From the NCBI RefSeq assembly GCF_000143415.4, contig NW_003314262.1, forward strand, positions 3,282,519 through 3,346,518: DNA of 64,000 bases, in the 5' to 3' direction. Origin of the DNA: Selaginella moellendorffii (lineage: Eukaryota; Streptophyta; Lycopodiopsida; Selaginellales; Selaginellaceae). Both the position numbers and the translations under genes were made by a program. Below are positions 11,721-23,308 of the stretch, piece by piece. How positions within the stretch are numbered: the stretch's first letter is position 1; each line of letters opens with the position of its first letter. The notes under the pieces were generated by a model. It had not been told where the DNA came from. It made no database searches and was given only the letters and a program-made list of their open reading frames with translations.

Positions 11721-12436
11721 GATAAATAAGGTATCTACGAGGATGGTGTGTTTCAGCAAATGCCCGATGAAGGCATTTTTCCTAGGTGCTCATCCTTCAA
11801 CTTGCTGAAGTTCTTTTAGCTTCAGCAACCAGAATGTCTTATTTGCAGTGTGTCAAGGGATTGTTTCAAAACTCTTGGTGCTTACTCCATGAGAATCCCT
11901 TGGTGCTCAGTCCAGGTTCTTCGAGTTTGATACATATGCATCTTATGGCAGCACTGTAAGAGTGATCAAAGTCCGCAAGGCAACCGCTACTTTCTTGGGG
12001 CTCGTCCAGAGATTAAATTGACCGCCAGCATGTCATTCCACGTCATACGTTTGAACGTTTGACCTCAAACTGGTCACACCATCCAGTTTAATGCTGAGAT
12101 ACTAAAGCAAAGCACCCAGGAGCATTTTTAAGTGCTTATCATCAAAGTCCTTGGAATAGAAGTATGTTATCATCGAAGTTCTGGAGAAAAACAGGAGAAA
12201 ACCAGCCACCACCACCATTTTGCTCGATCCAAACTCGGGGCCAGCTGCTGCTGCTCAAACATTTCCGTCCTCGATCTCAAACTTTTCTCCACGCCCCTGT
12301 AAGCTTTTGCTTCCACCTCGATCCCAAACTCTTTCTCCAAGTCCCTGTGACCATCCTCGATGTCAATCTTCCAAGTCCCTTGTGACCAACCTCGACAAAC
12401 CTTCTTCCAAGTTCCTGAGAGGCCCGTCTTCTCTTG
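11721..12436. other. intergenic region with dispersed repeat copy C
   Basis: No gene is supported here. At about 12125-12262 lies the third copy of the dispersed repeat (similar to 4470-4565 on its left side and to 6470-6600 on its right side), so the full unit may be about 140 bp. The rest is unremarkable 3' flank of the SHIPPO-repeat gene. Confidence 0.45.
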
Positions 12437-14254
12437 TCACTCGTCCTCCTCGTCCTCGTAATCGAAATCCAGCCGCGGTCTCATCGTGTAAGCCGGCCCG
12501 TCTGGTTTGATCCGGACGTTGTAAGCACCCGGCCCGGGAGTCTCCTCGCGCCCGAGGTGCTTGAGCCGGCCACTCAAGCTAAACGCTGGCGGCTTGTTCA
12601 GCACCATCGCGGCTCTGGGATCGTAAGCTCCTGGACCTGGACTTACACTCCGAGTTAAATCGTGCCCCCGGCTCGTCAAGCTATAGGCAGGACCCTCCAG
12701 AGCGCCCTTGATGTTGTAAGCTCCCGGGCCTGGAGTCACAGCCGCAGTTAGAAGTGGAAGCCGACCAGCGAGGCTAAACGAAGGAAGCTCGCTCTTGAGA
12801 TCCATATGATAAGCTCCAGGGCCGGGTCCCGGTTCTCTCTTGCTGTACGCCAGCCTCTCTCCCATGCTATACTTCGGCGCCCCCGACTTGATCATCGGCC
12901 GGCCATACTGCCCGGGCCCCGGAGTCGTCTCTCCGGATGCGTGTATGAGCCTGCGTCCTATGCTGAAAGCTGGAGTCTCCGACTTGCCAATGACGGTGTA
13001 AGCACCCGGGCCGGGATAGAAAGTCCTCTGGAGCGGCGTGAGTCGTCCATACAAGCTGAAAGACGGCCCCTCCATGGAGCTCCCCAGCGAGTACGCGCCG
13101 GGGCCTGGAGTGTCCTCTCGCAACTTGCGCTCAAGCCTCCCGGAGAGCGAGTAAGCTGGCGCGAGGGAGATAACTGCGACGCTGTAGGCTCCCGGGCCGG
13201 GACTCTGCTCGGGCCTCCGCTTGGCAAGAACTCCCGAGAGAGAGTAGGATGGCCCCGTCGCCCCGGACTTGATGTTGTAGCTCCCGGGTCCTGGAGTGTT
13301 CTCGTTGTAAGCGTAGTGGAGCTGACCTCCCATCGAGTAAGCCGGTGGTGCCCGGTACACCACCTTGCCAGTCGGGTCGTAAGCGCCGGGGCCTGGATTC
13401 TGCGCGCTCTTCGTCTCGGACAGCCTCCCAGAAAGGCTGTAAGCGGGGCCAGTGGGACTCCGAGACCGGCTGTAAGTTCCCGGCCCAGGAGTCTCGGAGG
13501 AATGCTCGTAGAACACTCTGGATCCGAGCGAGTAGGATGGAGGTGACGGGCTTCTCGAGTTGATGTTGGGCTCGTAGGTTCCTGGTCCCGGGTTTTGGTT
13601 CCTGGCACCGCCGTCTCCAAGCCTCCCAGAAAGGCTGTAAGCAGGCCCACTGGATGCCTTTCCCCGACCATAAGCTCCCGGCCCTGGGGTGTCCTCTGTG
13701 TGCTCGTAGAAAGTCCTTGGGCCGAGGGAGTAAGAAGGTGGCGATGGACTTCCAGTTCTCGAGTTTGGATCATACGCCCCCGGACCGGGAGAGTCTGGCC
13801 TGCCCAGAGTCTTGAGCTTGCCATGGATTCGAATCCCCTGCGTGTCGAGCGTGCTGCCCAGCTCGTAAGATCCGGGACCAGGGACGTTCTCGCCCACTTG
13901 TCGGCGAAGCCTACCCGAGAGAGAAAATGCCGGAGAGCTCGGCCTCGAGAGCTGGTTATAGGCGCCGGGCCCGGGGGTCTGCTCTCGTTGGTGAAGCTCG
14001 GTTCTTCCCTTGATCGTGTAGGATGGGCCACCGAGCATGGAACCGAGCTTGTAAGTGCCCGGCCCCGGATTGTCAGACTCACCTCGCGACGTCAATCGGC
14101 TCGCAAGGCTGTACTTTGGAGCCGATGTAGGGATGAGTGGAGAGTATGCACCTGGCCCCGGGGTGTTCGTCCGCCGCCGCCGCCGCCGCGGCGGGGAGGA
14201 GCTCCCCCCGATGCTGGGCATCGGTGTCGCGGACCTGCTGCCTCCCGTGCTCAT
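12437..14254 (-). CDS. SHIPPO/STOP-repeat protein (ODF3-like, sperm flagellum)
   Basis: A single-exon 605-residue protein built almost entirely of sperm-tail PG-rich repeats. By eye there are 18 units with a PGPGxY core (TPGPGAYSP, NPGPGTYKL, VPGPGSYEL and so on), spaced about 30 residues apart, each followed by a P-x-Y/F-S-L/M motif. The N-terminus has an Arg run (PRRRRRRTNTPGPGAY) encoded by a CCG-type run near 14170. The C-terminus is acidic (DYEDEEDE). In animals such proteins (ODF3/CIMAP family) are microtubule-inner or outer-dense-fibre components of axonemes. In plants they are expected only where motile sperm are made, which fits a lycophyte or moss. The frame is intact with no introns. 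The start is the first ATG, 229 bp from the divergent PPR gene. Confidence 0.9.
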   Translation of the reverse strand: MSTGGSRSATPMPSIGGSSSPPRRRRRRTNTPGPGAYSPLIPTSAPKYSLASRLTSRGESDNPGPGTYKLGSMLGGPSYTIKGRTELHQREQTPGPGAYNQLSRPSSPAFSLSGRLRRQVGENVPGPGSYELGSTLDTQGIRIHGKLKTLGRPDSPGPGAYDPNSRTGSPSPPSYSLGPRTFYEHTEDTPGPGAYGRGKASSGPAYSLSGRLGDGGARNQNPGPGTYEPNINSRSPSPPSYSLGSRVFYEHSSETPGPGTYSRSRSPTGPAYSLSGRLSETKSAQNPGPGAYDPTGKVVYRAPPAYSMGGQLHYAYNENTPGPGSYNIKSGATGPSYSLSGVLAKRRPEQSPGPGAYSVAVISLAPAYSLSGRLERKLREDTPGPGAYSLGSSMEGPSFSLYGRLTPLQRTFYPGPGAYTVIGKSETPAFSIGRRLIHASGETTPGPGQYGRPMIKSGAPKYSMGERLAYSKREPGPGPGAYHMDLKSELPSFSLAGRLPLLTAAVTPGPGAYNIKGALEGPAYSLTSRGHDLTRSVSPGPGAYDPRAAMVLNKPPAFSLSGRLKHLGREETPGPGAYNVRIKPDGPAYTMRPRLDFDYEDEEDE

Positions 14255-14483
14255 CGAGGATGCCTCTGCCTCGCCGAGCGATGGATCCGGTGCCGCATAG
14301 GATATTGCAGAGCGGCGGCGGCGCCAGTGAGAACCCTAGCCACGGAGCGACGGCGATGGGGTGCCAGGCCATGGCGGCTCTTCGCTCGGCAGCCGCGACC
14401 CGCAAAATCCCTGCCGAAGAACCCTAAAATCACATTGGCATATTCTTGGTATCTTTTTACAAATTTGGCGGGAAAACATTCGT
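14255..14483. promoter_or_regulatory. shared head-to-head promoter region
   Basis: Only 229 bp separate the start codons of the SHIPPO gene (-) and the PPR gene (+), so both 5' ends and promoters must lie here or overlap the neighbouring coding sequence. I see no confident TATA box. Inference from spacing only. Confidence 0.45.
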
Positions 14484-16757
14484 ATGCTGCAAAGGGCTAG
14501 TTGTCTCGAGCAAGGCGCGGTTGATCCAGTCGAAGATCTTGCTCGATCGATCAGAAGAGCCAGAGATTTGGAAGAATGCAAGCGAATCCATGGGCGCGTC
14601 CGCGAGAGCAGCCATTCCCACAACATCTTCCTCGCCAATCTGCTCGTCCAGAAGTATGGCAAATGCGGGAGCTTGCTCGATGCCCGCCAAGTCTTCGACG
14701 AGATCCCTCGCCCTAACCTCTTCTCGTGGAGCAGCATCCTTCATGCCTACGCGGCCAGCAAGAATCTCGGCGAGGCAAAGGATCTCTTCAACAAGATGCC
14801 GGTCAAGGATCTGGTATCATCCTCCGCGCTAATCAAGGCATATGCCCAAGCCGGGCATCTAAAAGACGCAGAGCGAATCTTTCACTCCCTTCCCAGGAAA
14901 GATTCCGTCGCTTGCAACATCATGATAGGCGCGTACTCCCAAAGAGGTTGCATTGACAAGGCTAAAGATATATTCGATCAAACTCCTTCAAAGACCGTGA
15001 TATCCTGGAACAACATGATTTCGGCATATGCCAAAAGCGGGTATTTATCAAAGGCCAGAGATGTGTTTGATTCCATGCCGGAGAAAAACGTAGTGTCGTG
15101 GAATCTTATTTTCCACGTCTACGCTGGTGCCGGAAGATTCAAGGAGGCAAAGAGGATCTTCGACAGCATGCCAGACAGGGATGTGGTCTCCTGGACAGCA
15201 ATGGTCGGAGCACATGCCGGGACTGGGCAAATTTTAGAAGCCAAGAGAATGTTTGACTGCATGGATGTCCGAAACACTGTGACGTGGAACATAATGTTCC
15301 GGGCTTACGTTGACGCCGGTCAAATGGACGATGCAAAGTCGGTCTTCGACGCCATGCCCGAGAGGGATACGGTGGCGTGGAACACTTTGATTGCCGCGTA
15401 CGTACAATACGGCCGCATGGATGAGGCGTGCAAGGCGTTCGATGCGATGGAGGAGCGTACCGTGGTGACGTGGACGACCATGATCGCGGGGTATGGTCGG
15501 CACGGGAATCTGTCCGAGGCGAAGAGATTGTTTGATCGATCGCCCGAAAAAAATGTTGTGTCGTGGAATGCGATGCTTCAGGCTTACGTAGAGAGCCAGT
15601 GTTTTGAGGGGGCGAAAGAGATTTTTGATCGGATGCCTGAGTGGGACGTTGTGTCGTGGACAGCGCTGGTTGCAGTGTATGCCGATGCAGGGTATTTGTG
15701 TAGAGCTCGCGATCTCTTTGATGAAATGCCGCAGAGAAATGTGGTCTCTTGGGTGACGATGCTTGCTGCTTATTCCCAGCGTGATCTTGTCAATGAGACA
15801 CAGAAATGTTTCGATGAGATGCCCGAGCACTGCAATGCGGCGTGGCATTTGCTTTTCCAGGCACACGCTCGAGCCGGATTTGTGGACAAGGCGAAGATGG
15901 TCTTTGATCGGATGCCGCACAGGGACGTCCTGTGTTGGAACATGATGATCACTGTCTTCGTCGCGGCGAGAAACGTCGATGACGCGAGGTGCGTCTTCGA
16001 CCAGATACCGGAGCCAAACACGATCTCGTGGACGAACATGGTGACGCTCTACGGCCAGTGTGGTGATCTTTGCGAAGCACAAAAGATGTTTGACATGATC
16101 CCAGATCCCAGCGTCGTTTCTTATAACGCGCTCATGGCTGCTTATGCTCAAGCCAGTGATCTCGCGCAAGTCAAAGCCATCTTTGATGCAATGCAAGATC
16201 GTGATACGATCACTTACACGACAATGATCAGCATTTACTCCCAGCACGGTTTCATCGCTCAGGCACGAGAGATTTTCGATTCACTGCCGACCCATGACAC
16301 AGTTTGCTGGAACTCGATCATCTCGGCATATGCCCAAAACGGGCATACCGAGGGAGCGGTAAAGCTCTTCGAGCTCATGAACGTCGAGGGCGTCGAGGTG
16401 AACGAGTCCACGCTTCTTAAAGTCCTGGCGACTTGCAGCCGGCTTGGATCACTGGATTCCGGGTGGCGGGCATTCGTCTCGATCTCGCAGGATTACGGCT
16501 TGCAAGCAACGAGAGATCACTATGGGTGTTTGATCGATCTTCTGGGGCGAGCTGGATGGATCGGCCAAGCCCAAGAGCTCATCGACGTGATGCCTTTCTG
16601 CGCGGATGGTGCTGCTTGGGGGAGCTTGCTCTCTGCGTCCAAAGTTTACCATGATGTGGATTGTGGAATGCAGGCTTCTTGGAAGATCTCAGAGCTTGAA
16701 CCCAGTAGCTCGGCAGCATATGTGGAGCTCTCTAACATCTACAAACACTGCGATTGA
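14484..16757 (+). CDS. pentatricopeptide repeat (PPR) protein, PLS-like
   Basis: A single-exon protein of 757 residues. After LARSIRRARDLEECKRIHGR it is a run of about twenty PPR units of roughly 31 residues with the recurring cores VVSWNxMxxAYA and AKxIFDxMPxRD. Near the C-terminus it has HTEGAVKLFELMNVEGVEVN, DHYGCLIDLLGRAGWIGQAQ and AAWGSLLSAS, as at the start of an E domain, and it ends SSAAYVELSNIYKHCD without a DYW domain. Such proteins bind organellar RNA for editing, splicing or stability. Targeting is expected to mitochondria or plastids, but the N-terminus is not decisive. An in-frame GTG at 14361 would extend it; the first ATG (14484) is preferred. It is intact. Confidence 0.9.
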   Translation: MLQRASCLEQGAVDPVEDLARSIRRARDLEECKRIHGRVRESSHSHNIFLANLLVQKYGKCGSLLDARQVFDEIPRPNLFSWSSILHAYAASKNLGEAKDLFNKMPVKDLVSSSALIKAYAQAGHLKDAERIFHSLPRKDSVACNIMIGAYSQRGCIDKAKDIFDQTPSKTVISWNNMISAYAKSGYLSKARDVFDSMPEKNVVSWNLIFHVYAGAGRFKEAKRIFDSMPDRDVVSWTAMVGAHAGTGQILEAKRMFDCMDVRNTVTWNIMFRAYVDAGQMDDAKSVFDAMPERDTVAWNTLIAAYVQYGRMDEACKAFDAMEERTVVTWTTMIAGYGRHGNLSEAKRLFDRSPEKNVVSWNAMLQAYVESQCFEGAKEIFDRMPEWDVVSWTALVAVYADAGYLCRARDLFDEMPQRNVVSWVTMLAAYSQRDLVNETQKCFDEMPEHCNAAWHLLFQAHARAGFVDKAKMVFDRMPHRDVLCWNMMITVFVAARNVDDARCVFDQIPEPNTISWTNMVTLYGQCGDLCEAQKMFDMIPDPSVVSYNALMAAYAQASDLAQVKAIFDAMQDRDTITYTTMISIYSQHGFIAQAREIFDSLPTHDTVCWNSIISAYAQNGHTEGAVKLFELMNVEGVEVNESTLLKVLATCSRLGSLDSGWRAFVSISQDYGLQATRDHYGCLIDLLGRAGWIGQAQELIDVMPFCADGAAWGSLLSASKVYHDVDCGMQASWKISELEPSSSAAYVELSNIYKHCD

Positions 16758-16957
16758 CTAAACTATAGAACGTCCAATGATAATTTAGAAGTTTTTACCC
16801 GATATTACCACAAAATTATATTTTTTTTTACAAAACTCAAATATTTCTACAACTTAAGAATTTACAAGTTTGGTTTTTACTTTTTACTTTTTTTTTGCTT
16901 GGAGTATCTTTTATGTGATACAATACCCAGAAAATTTGGTGGCGAAAACCATCCAAG

Positions 16958-18024
16958 TCATTTTTGTTCATTCGGGATCACTAGAATATCACCTGGAAAT
17001 GCGAGGGTGAAGATTGGGTGCTATAAACTTATACGAGGTTGGCACTCACCCGCGAATATAAGATCCGGATTCTCAATCCCGTTCGCAGTCTGGATTGTGG
17101 AGATGGAAACTTTGAACTTGCGAGAGAGAGACCAGAGCGTGTTTCCCTGGAGATGTATCATGTCACGCTCAAAGTTTTCTAGCGATGAAGCCCAAGAGAA
17201 CAACCTTTTGTATGTGATGAGTCCGAGGGATCCAGAGGAGCTGGCCGGTAGCAACATTTGCCGGGTTTAAGATCTTATTTGCCTGTGCAAAGTAATGCAA
17301 GAAGAAACGAAAGGATCAAACCACAGGGATGATAGAACTTTGGCCTGACCTCCATGACAACTTCTGTGAAAGTTTCGTGCTTGGAGGAGATGTCTCCCAA
17401 GTCCTCGCCGGGTAGAACCTTGTACACGTAGTTTCCTTTGGGTCTGCTCACTACACAACCAAGTAGAGAGATCGAAACATCACCCAAGAAGAAGAAAAGA
17501 AAAACGAAGAGAAGAACAGGAAAAAACAAAGTGTTCTCACCCTTTGGCTTGGGCATCAGATTTTGTTTCTCGTTGGCTTTCTGCCATCGAACATATCGCC
17601 AAGGACGAGGCCTGGGCAAGCAAAAGAACAAAGAAAGTAGGAATTAACCATCGCGAAACTTTGTTCTTGCTAAGACAAAGATGATACAACTTACTTGTCG
17701 GGATCCATCCGTACGGACGCCGGTACGTTTGATCTTCGGGCTGGAATCGTCTGCAAGCACGGCAGAATATCAGCCGCAAGCCCGCATTCCAAGCACCCAA
17801 TGCATGGATCATTCCCACCAGTGGTCCAAATGCTCATTCACCGACCAAGACCAAGCAAGCAAGCAAAACCAAAAACCCCCAAGTCGTTTTTTTTCCCTGC
17901 GATCCAAAGAAATCCAGCCAAAACTTACGGCTTGCGGCTCCTCGGCTCCAAAGATTGGGAGCGCCCTCCTCATCAGCGTCGGCCATACTCGCCACATATC
18001 GCTCCCCCGATCCTTGAAGTTCAT
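16958..18024 (-). CDS. two-LysM-domain protein
   Basis: Seven short exons join in phase: 18024-17929, 17750-17695, 17611-17541, 17450-17350, 17282-17205, 17146-17050 and 16992-16958, giving 177 residues. LysM 1 reads NYVYKVLPGEDLGDISSKHE ... ILNPANVATGQLLWIP. LysM 2 reads HIQKGNTLWSLSRKFKVSIS ... TANGIENPDLIFAG, DILVIPNEQK, then TGA at 16958. The 58-bp intron between 17205 and 17146 removes an apparent frameshift, and the resulting HHIQKGNTLW join restores the LysM pattern. LysM folds bind N-acetylglucosamine glycans. There is no signal peptide or membrane segment, and the N-terminus (MNFKDRGSDMWRVWPTLMRR) could be an organelle-targeting stretch. This is not a LysM receptor kinase. The role is unknown. 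Confidence 0.75.
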
Positions 18025-18116
18025 GATTCTCTCTTCTTCTTCTTCGTCTCTCCTCCTAGATCCCGCAAAATCCTTCCTTTGCGCTGGAAACTAAACTCCT
18101 AGACGCTCCCCTCCCC

Positions 18117-18197
18117 TCTCTCTCTCTCTCTCTCTTCTTTGTTGGTTCAATCCATGATGGCTCGTACCCGCGAAGAACACACACTACCTAAGAGAAC

Positions 18198-18229
<32 letters not shown>

Positions 18230-18236
18230 GAGAGCT
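18117..18236. repeat. TC/GA microsatellite pair
   Basis: A TC run at about 18117-18134 and a GA run at about 18205-18235 face each other across roughly 70 bp, upstream of the LysM gene start and downstream of the MIPS stop. They could pair as an imperfect hairpin. GA/TC runs of this kind are common in plant 5' leaders. Confidence 0.6.
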
Positions 18237-18603
18237 CTTACTAAACTGTTTAATTTATTACCAAGATCCAAGCTCATGCAACTTCTGAGAGAGAGATCAC
18301 CGAGAAGTTTTCTGATTCGATCAAGTGAAAACCTTCTTTCTCTAAAATCATGGCGAAATGCCGGGACTTTAAAACCCAGGAAAAAGAAAGAAAAAGGAAC
18401 TTAGAAGATAAATGACAAGATCTTGCTTGATCGAAAAAATCTGCGGCCACAGCGGCATTACAATGATGGACGAGAACATCACGAAGACTACCGATCGCCT
18501 CCATCTCCAACAACAATGGATTGTTTTCTGGATTGTTTTCTTTTTTCTTCACACAACTTTGGTTGCTTTGCTTGGATCATCCTTCCATCTACCATTCATC
18601 CTC

Positions 18604-20734
<2,131 letters not shown>

Positions 20735-22214
20735 ATTCGAGCAAGCAAGACGCGAGCAATCAAAGGAATAGAAGGAGCTAATCTAGCTCAGCCGATCGAG
20801 AACTGAGCTGCGAGGTGGGAGAGAGCGGCCGATGCGATCGATCGATCGAGCGAAACCAGCTGAGAGGAAATGCCGGGGCCTCGGCAGCCCTAAATATTCG
20901 TAAAGCGCCTCCAAACCTACACCAAACCTGTCTAGGCCCGGAGAATATTCCAGAACTTATTCTAACCTAACCTTCATGCGTTTAGCGCGGCGGTGTGTGA
21001 CGCGCAACACTTGGCGAGTGCAAATTTTGTGGAGAGAAATGGTCTCTTTCCAGATTGTTTTTTGTTAAAAAATGGATAGAAAAAATGAGGGAGAATTGTA
21101 TATTAAAGAGGAATATTTTGAGTATTTTTTTTCGTTGTGGGATCAGCATCACTCACCGTTGGATCTCCACCGCTCAAACCTTTGTTCTTTTGTCGCATGT
21201 TCTTGGCTCCCTCAAAAATTTCACACCTCGAGACGACGAGGCTTTTATATCCTCCTAGTTAGCTCGTGAAAACCTAACTCGTTATAGACTAGACTATCTG
21301 TGAGAGAGCGATTGATTGATCACCCAAATTAAAAATGTGAGAGAACGATCAAAATATCATCATATTTTAAATCCATTAATGTTTTAAATCCTGTTGTGCC
21401 CAATCAGAAGCATGGGATCGAACCCGTCAAAAAATGTGAGAGACCGATTGAGGGATCATCGAAATCAAAATCTAATTGATCACTCCCCCATCAAACATTT
21501 GCTATAGTATATTGTATCATTATTGTCCTTGTTATTTTCAGTGTGTCTCTTTTGTCCAGACCCCCTTCTGGAAACGTATGCTGGCGCCAAGTATCGTGGA
21601 GGATTCGTGTCCACCGCAGGAAAGATGCTCTAGGACGTTTGCAGAGTGACGGTGGATGATCTAGACTGCTGGGGCCAGCGGCTCGATCGAGGTGGCGCTT
21701 TTGACGCCTCCCAGCTTTTAGGGTTCTTGAGATTCTCTGGTTGGGGAGGGATTGCCCATCGTGGACGAGCTTGTTCCCTCAGTCTGGGAACATTAATTTA
21801 ATCCAAAGTCACATCATCCAAAGGATCTTTCATTTTAGGGTTCTTGAATGAAATGGTCAAAGTTAAATGGTCAACGTTTCAGTCAACGTGGACTTGGACC
21901 GGCAATGGAATCGAACTTTGCATCTGCTTAAACTTTTGTTTTTTAACGGTTCGATTCCCGGCGGTATTAAAGCGCATATTCCCTGCGCATTTTCTCAAAG
22001 GAAATAGGGTAACGAAGGCGACTGTGAGCGCAGAGAAAGCGAAGGTAGGCTTTTCGGGCGCCCTAGGCTTGGACTGGGTGCTCCACACGGCGCTGCGATC
22101 GGTCAATGCGCTGCCCTGGGGCTGTGGATGGGAGTTTCTTTGGCGATCGATAGATCGTAGTGCTAGGCGAGTGGAATTCCTGGGCGATCTGATCGGACTC
22201 TTGAGGCGGCAGCC
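20735..22214. other. divergent intergenic region, MIPS to VPS32
   Basis: Contains the two promoters and 5' leaders. At about 21300-21480 a short phrase with GTGAGAG..CGATTGA and GATCA recurs three times (near 21300, 21337 and 21436). Nothing coding is supported. Confidence 0.4.
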
Positions 22215-23194
22215 ATGTTTAGTCGGATGTTTGGCAAGCCCAAGGTTGAGCCATCGACTTTGACTACTCTCGACAAGCTAAATGAGGTGTGTTTTTGGAT
22301 CTCTTGCTTCTTTAGCTTTGGAGATTGAATTTGTTTTCTAGACTTTGGAGATGCTAGAGAAGAAGGAGAGGGTGCTCCAGAAGAAGATCGCGGCGGAGAT
22401 CGAAAAGGCCAGAGAGTACACGCGTGTTAAGAACAAGAAAGGTGAGCATAGAGATTGTTTTCATGAAGCTCAGAGATGGTGATCTAGTGCAGCTGCTATT
22501 GCTTGTCTCAAGAAAAAGAAGATCTACGAGACTCACATCGAACAACTAGGAAACTTTCAGCTGCGAATTCATGATCAAGTAAGAGTCTCCTCTTCCTTTG
22601 ACTTCAAAAGATTGGTGGTGATTGGGTTTATGGTTTTGTGTGCTTTTGCTAGATGATTTTGCTTGAGGGCGCGAAGGCAACCACGGAAACAGTCGACGCT
22701 CTGAGAAGTGGAGCTGCAGCCATGAAAGCAATCCAAAAAGCTACGTAAGTTCTCTTCAAGGTTTTTCTGTTTTCTCCATTCATCAGCTCGTTGGTCATCT
22801 CTCAGGAACATCGACGACGTAGACAAAACTATGGATGAGGTGAACGAGCAGACCGAGAACATCAAGCAAATCCAGGAAGCTCTCTCGGCTCCATTCGGTG
22901 CCGCCGGCGAATTTGACGACGTAAGAGATCCGAGAAAAAGAGAAACTCTAAGCTTTGTTTGATCTTTCTTATCTGTTCCAGGATGATTTGGAGGCCGAGC
23001 TCGAGGATTTGGAAGGAGCGGAGTTGGAAGAACAATTGCTCAAGCCAGCGACAGCTGCTCCGACGCCAATCCCAGCTCCAAATCGTGTTCCAAGCCGAGC
23101 TCCTCAAGCTCAAGTTCCTCAACAACGGGTCCCTGCCACCAACGTCGCCGAGGACGATGAACTAGCGGCCTTACAGGCGGAAATGGCCCTGTAA
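22215..23194 (+). CDS. VPS32: ESCRT-III subunit VPS32/SNF7 (CHMP4)
   Basis: ESCRT-III polymer subunit for multivesicular-body sorting and membrane scission at endosomes. Starts MFSRMFGKPKVEPSTLTTLD (ATG 22215). The spliced protein continues TLEMLEKKERVLQKKIAAEI, AAIACLKKKKIYETHIEQLG, MILLEGAKATTETVDALRSG, IDDVDKTMDEVNEQTENIKQ, ALSAPFG and DDLEAELEDLEGAELEEQLL. It ends DDELAALQAEMAL, the usual acidic tail with a C-terminal LxxLxxEM-type MIM region. Basic helices 1-2 and acidic C-terminal helices are as in the family. About six exons with small introns. The stop lies only 115 bp before the MetRS start codon on the same strand. Confidence 0.94.
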
Positions 23195-23308
23195 AAAACC
23201 AAGCATTTCCATCCATCCCATTGTATTCTTCTTCGCCATGGTTTTATTCCGAAGTAGAGAGTTTTAGAGCCACTTTGTTTTAGGGTTTTGGGGATTAGGG
23301 TTCTAGCC

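Noticed and set aside
12806-14500. Long open frames on both strands across 12.8-14.5 kb (up to 374 codons)
   Set aside because: They are shadows of the GC-rich repetitive SHIPPO coding sequence; only the minus frame with PGPGxY repeats is biologically coherent.
17205-17282. Frameshift in the LysM gene
   Set aside because: A 58-bp GT..AG intron (17204-17147) restores the frame and the LysM motif.
21400-21430. GGGTTCGATCCC-like sequence resembling a tRNA T-arm (minus strand)
   Set aside because: No matching D-arm, anticodon arm or acceptor stem around it.
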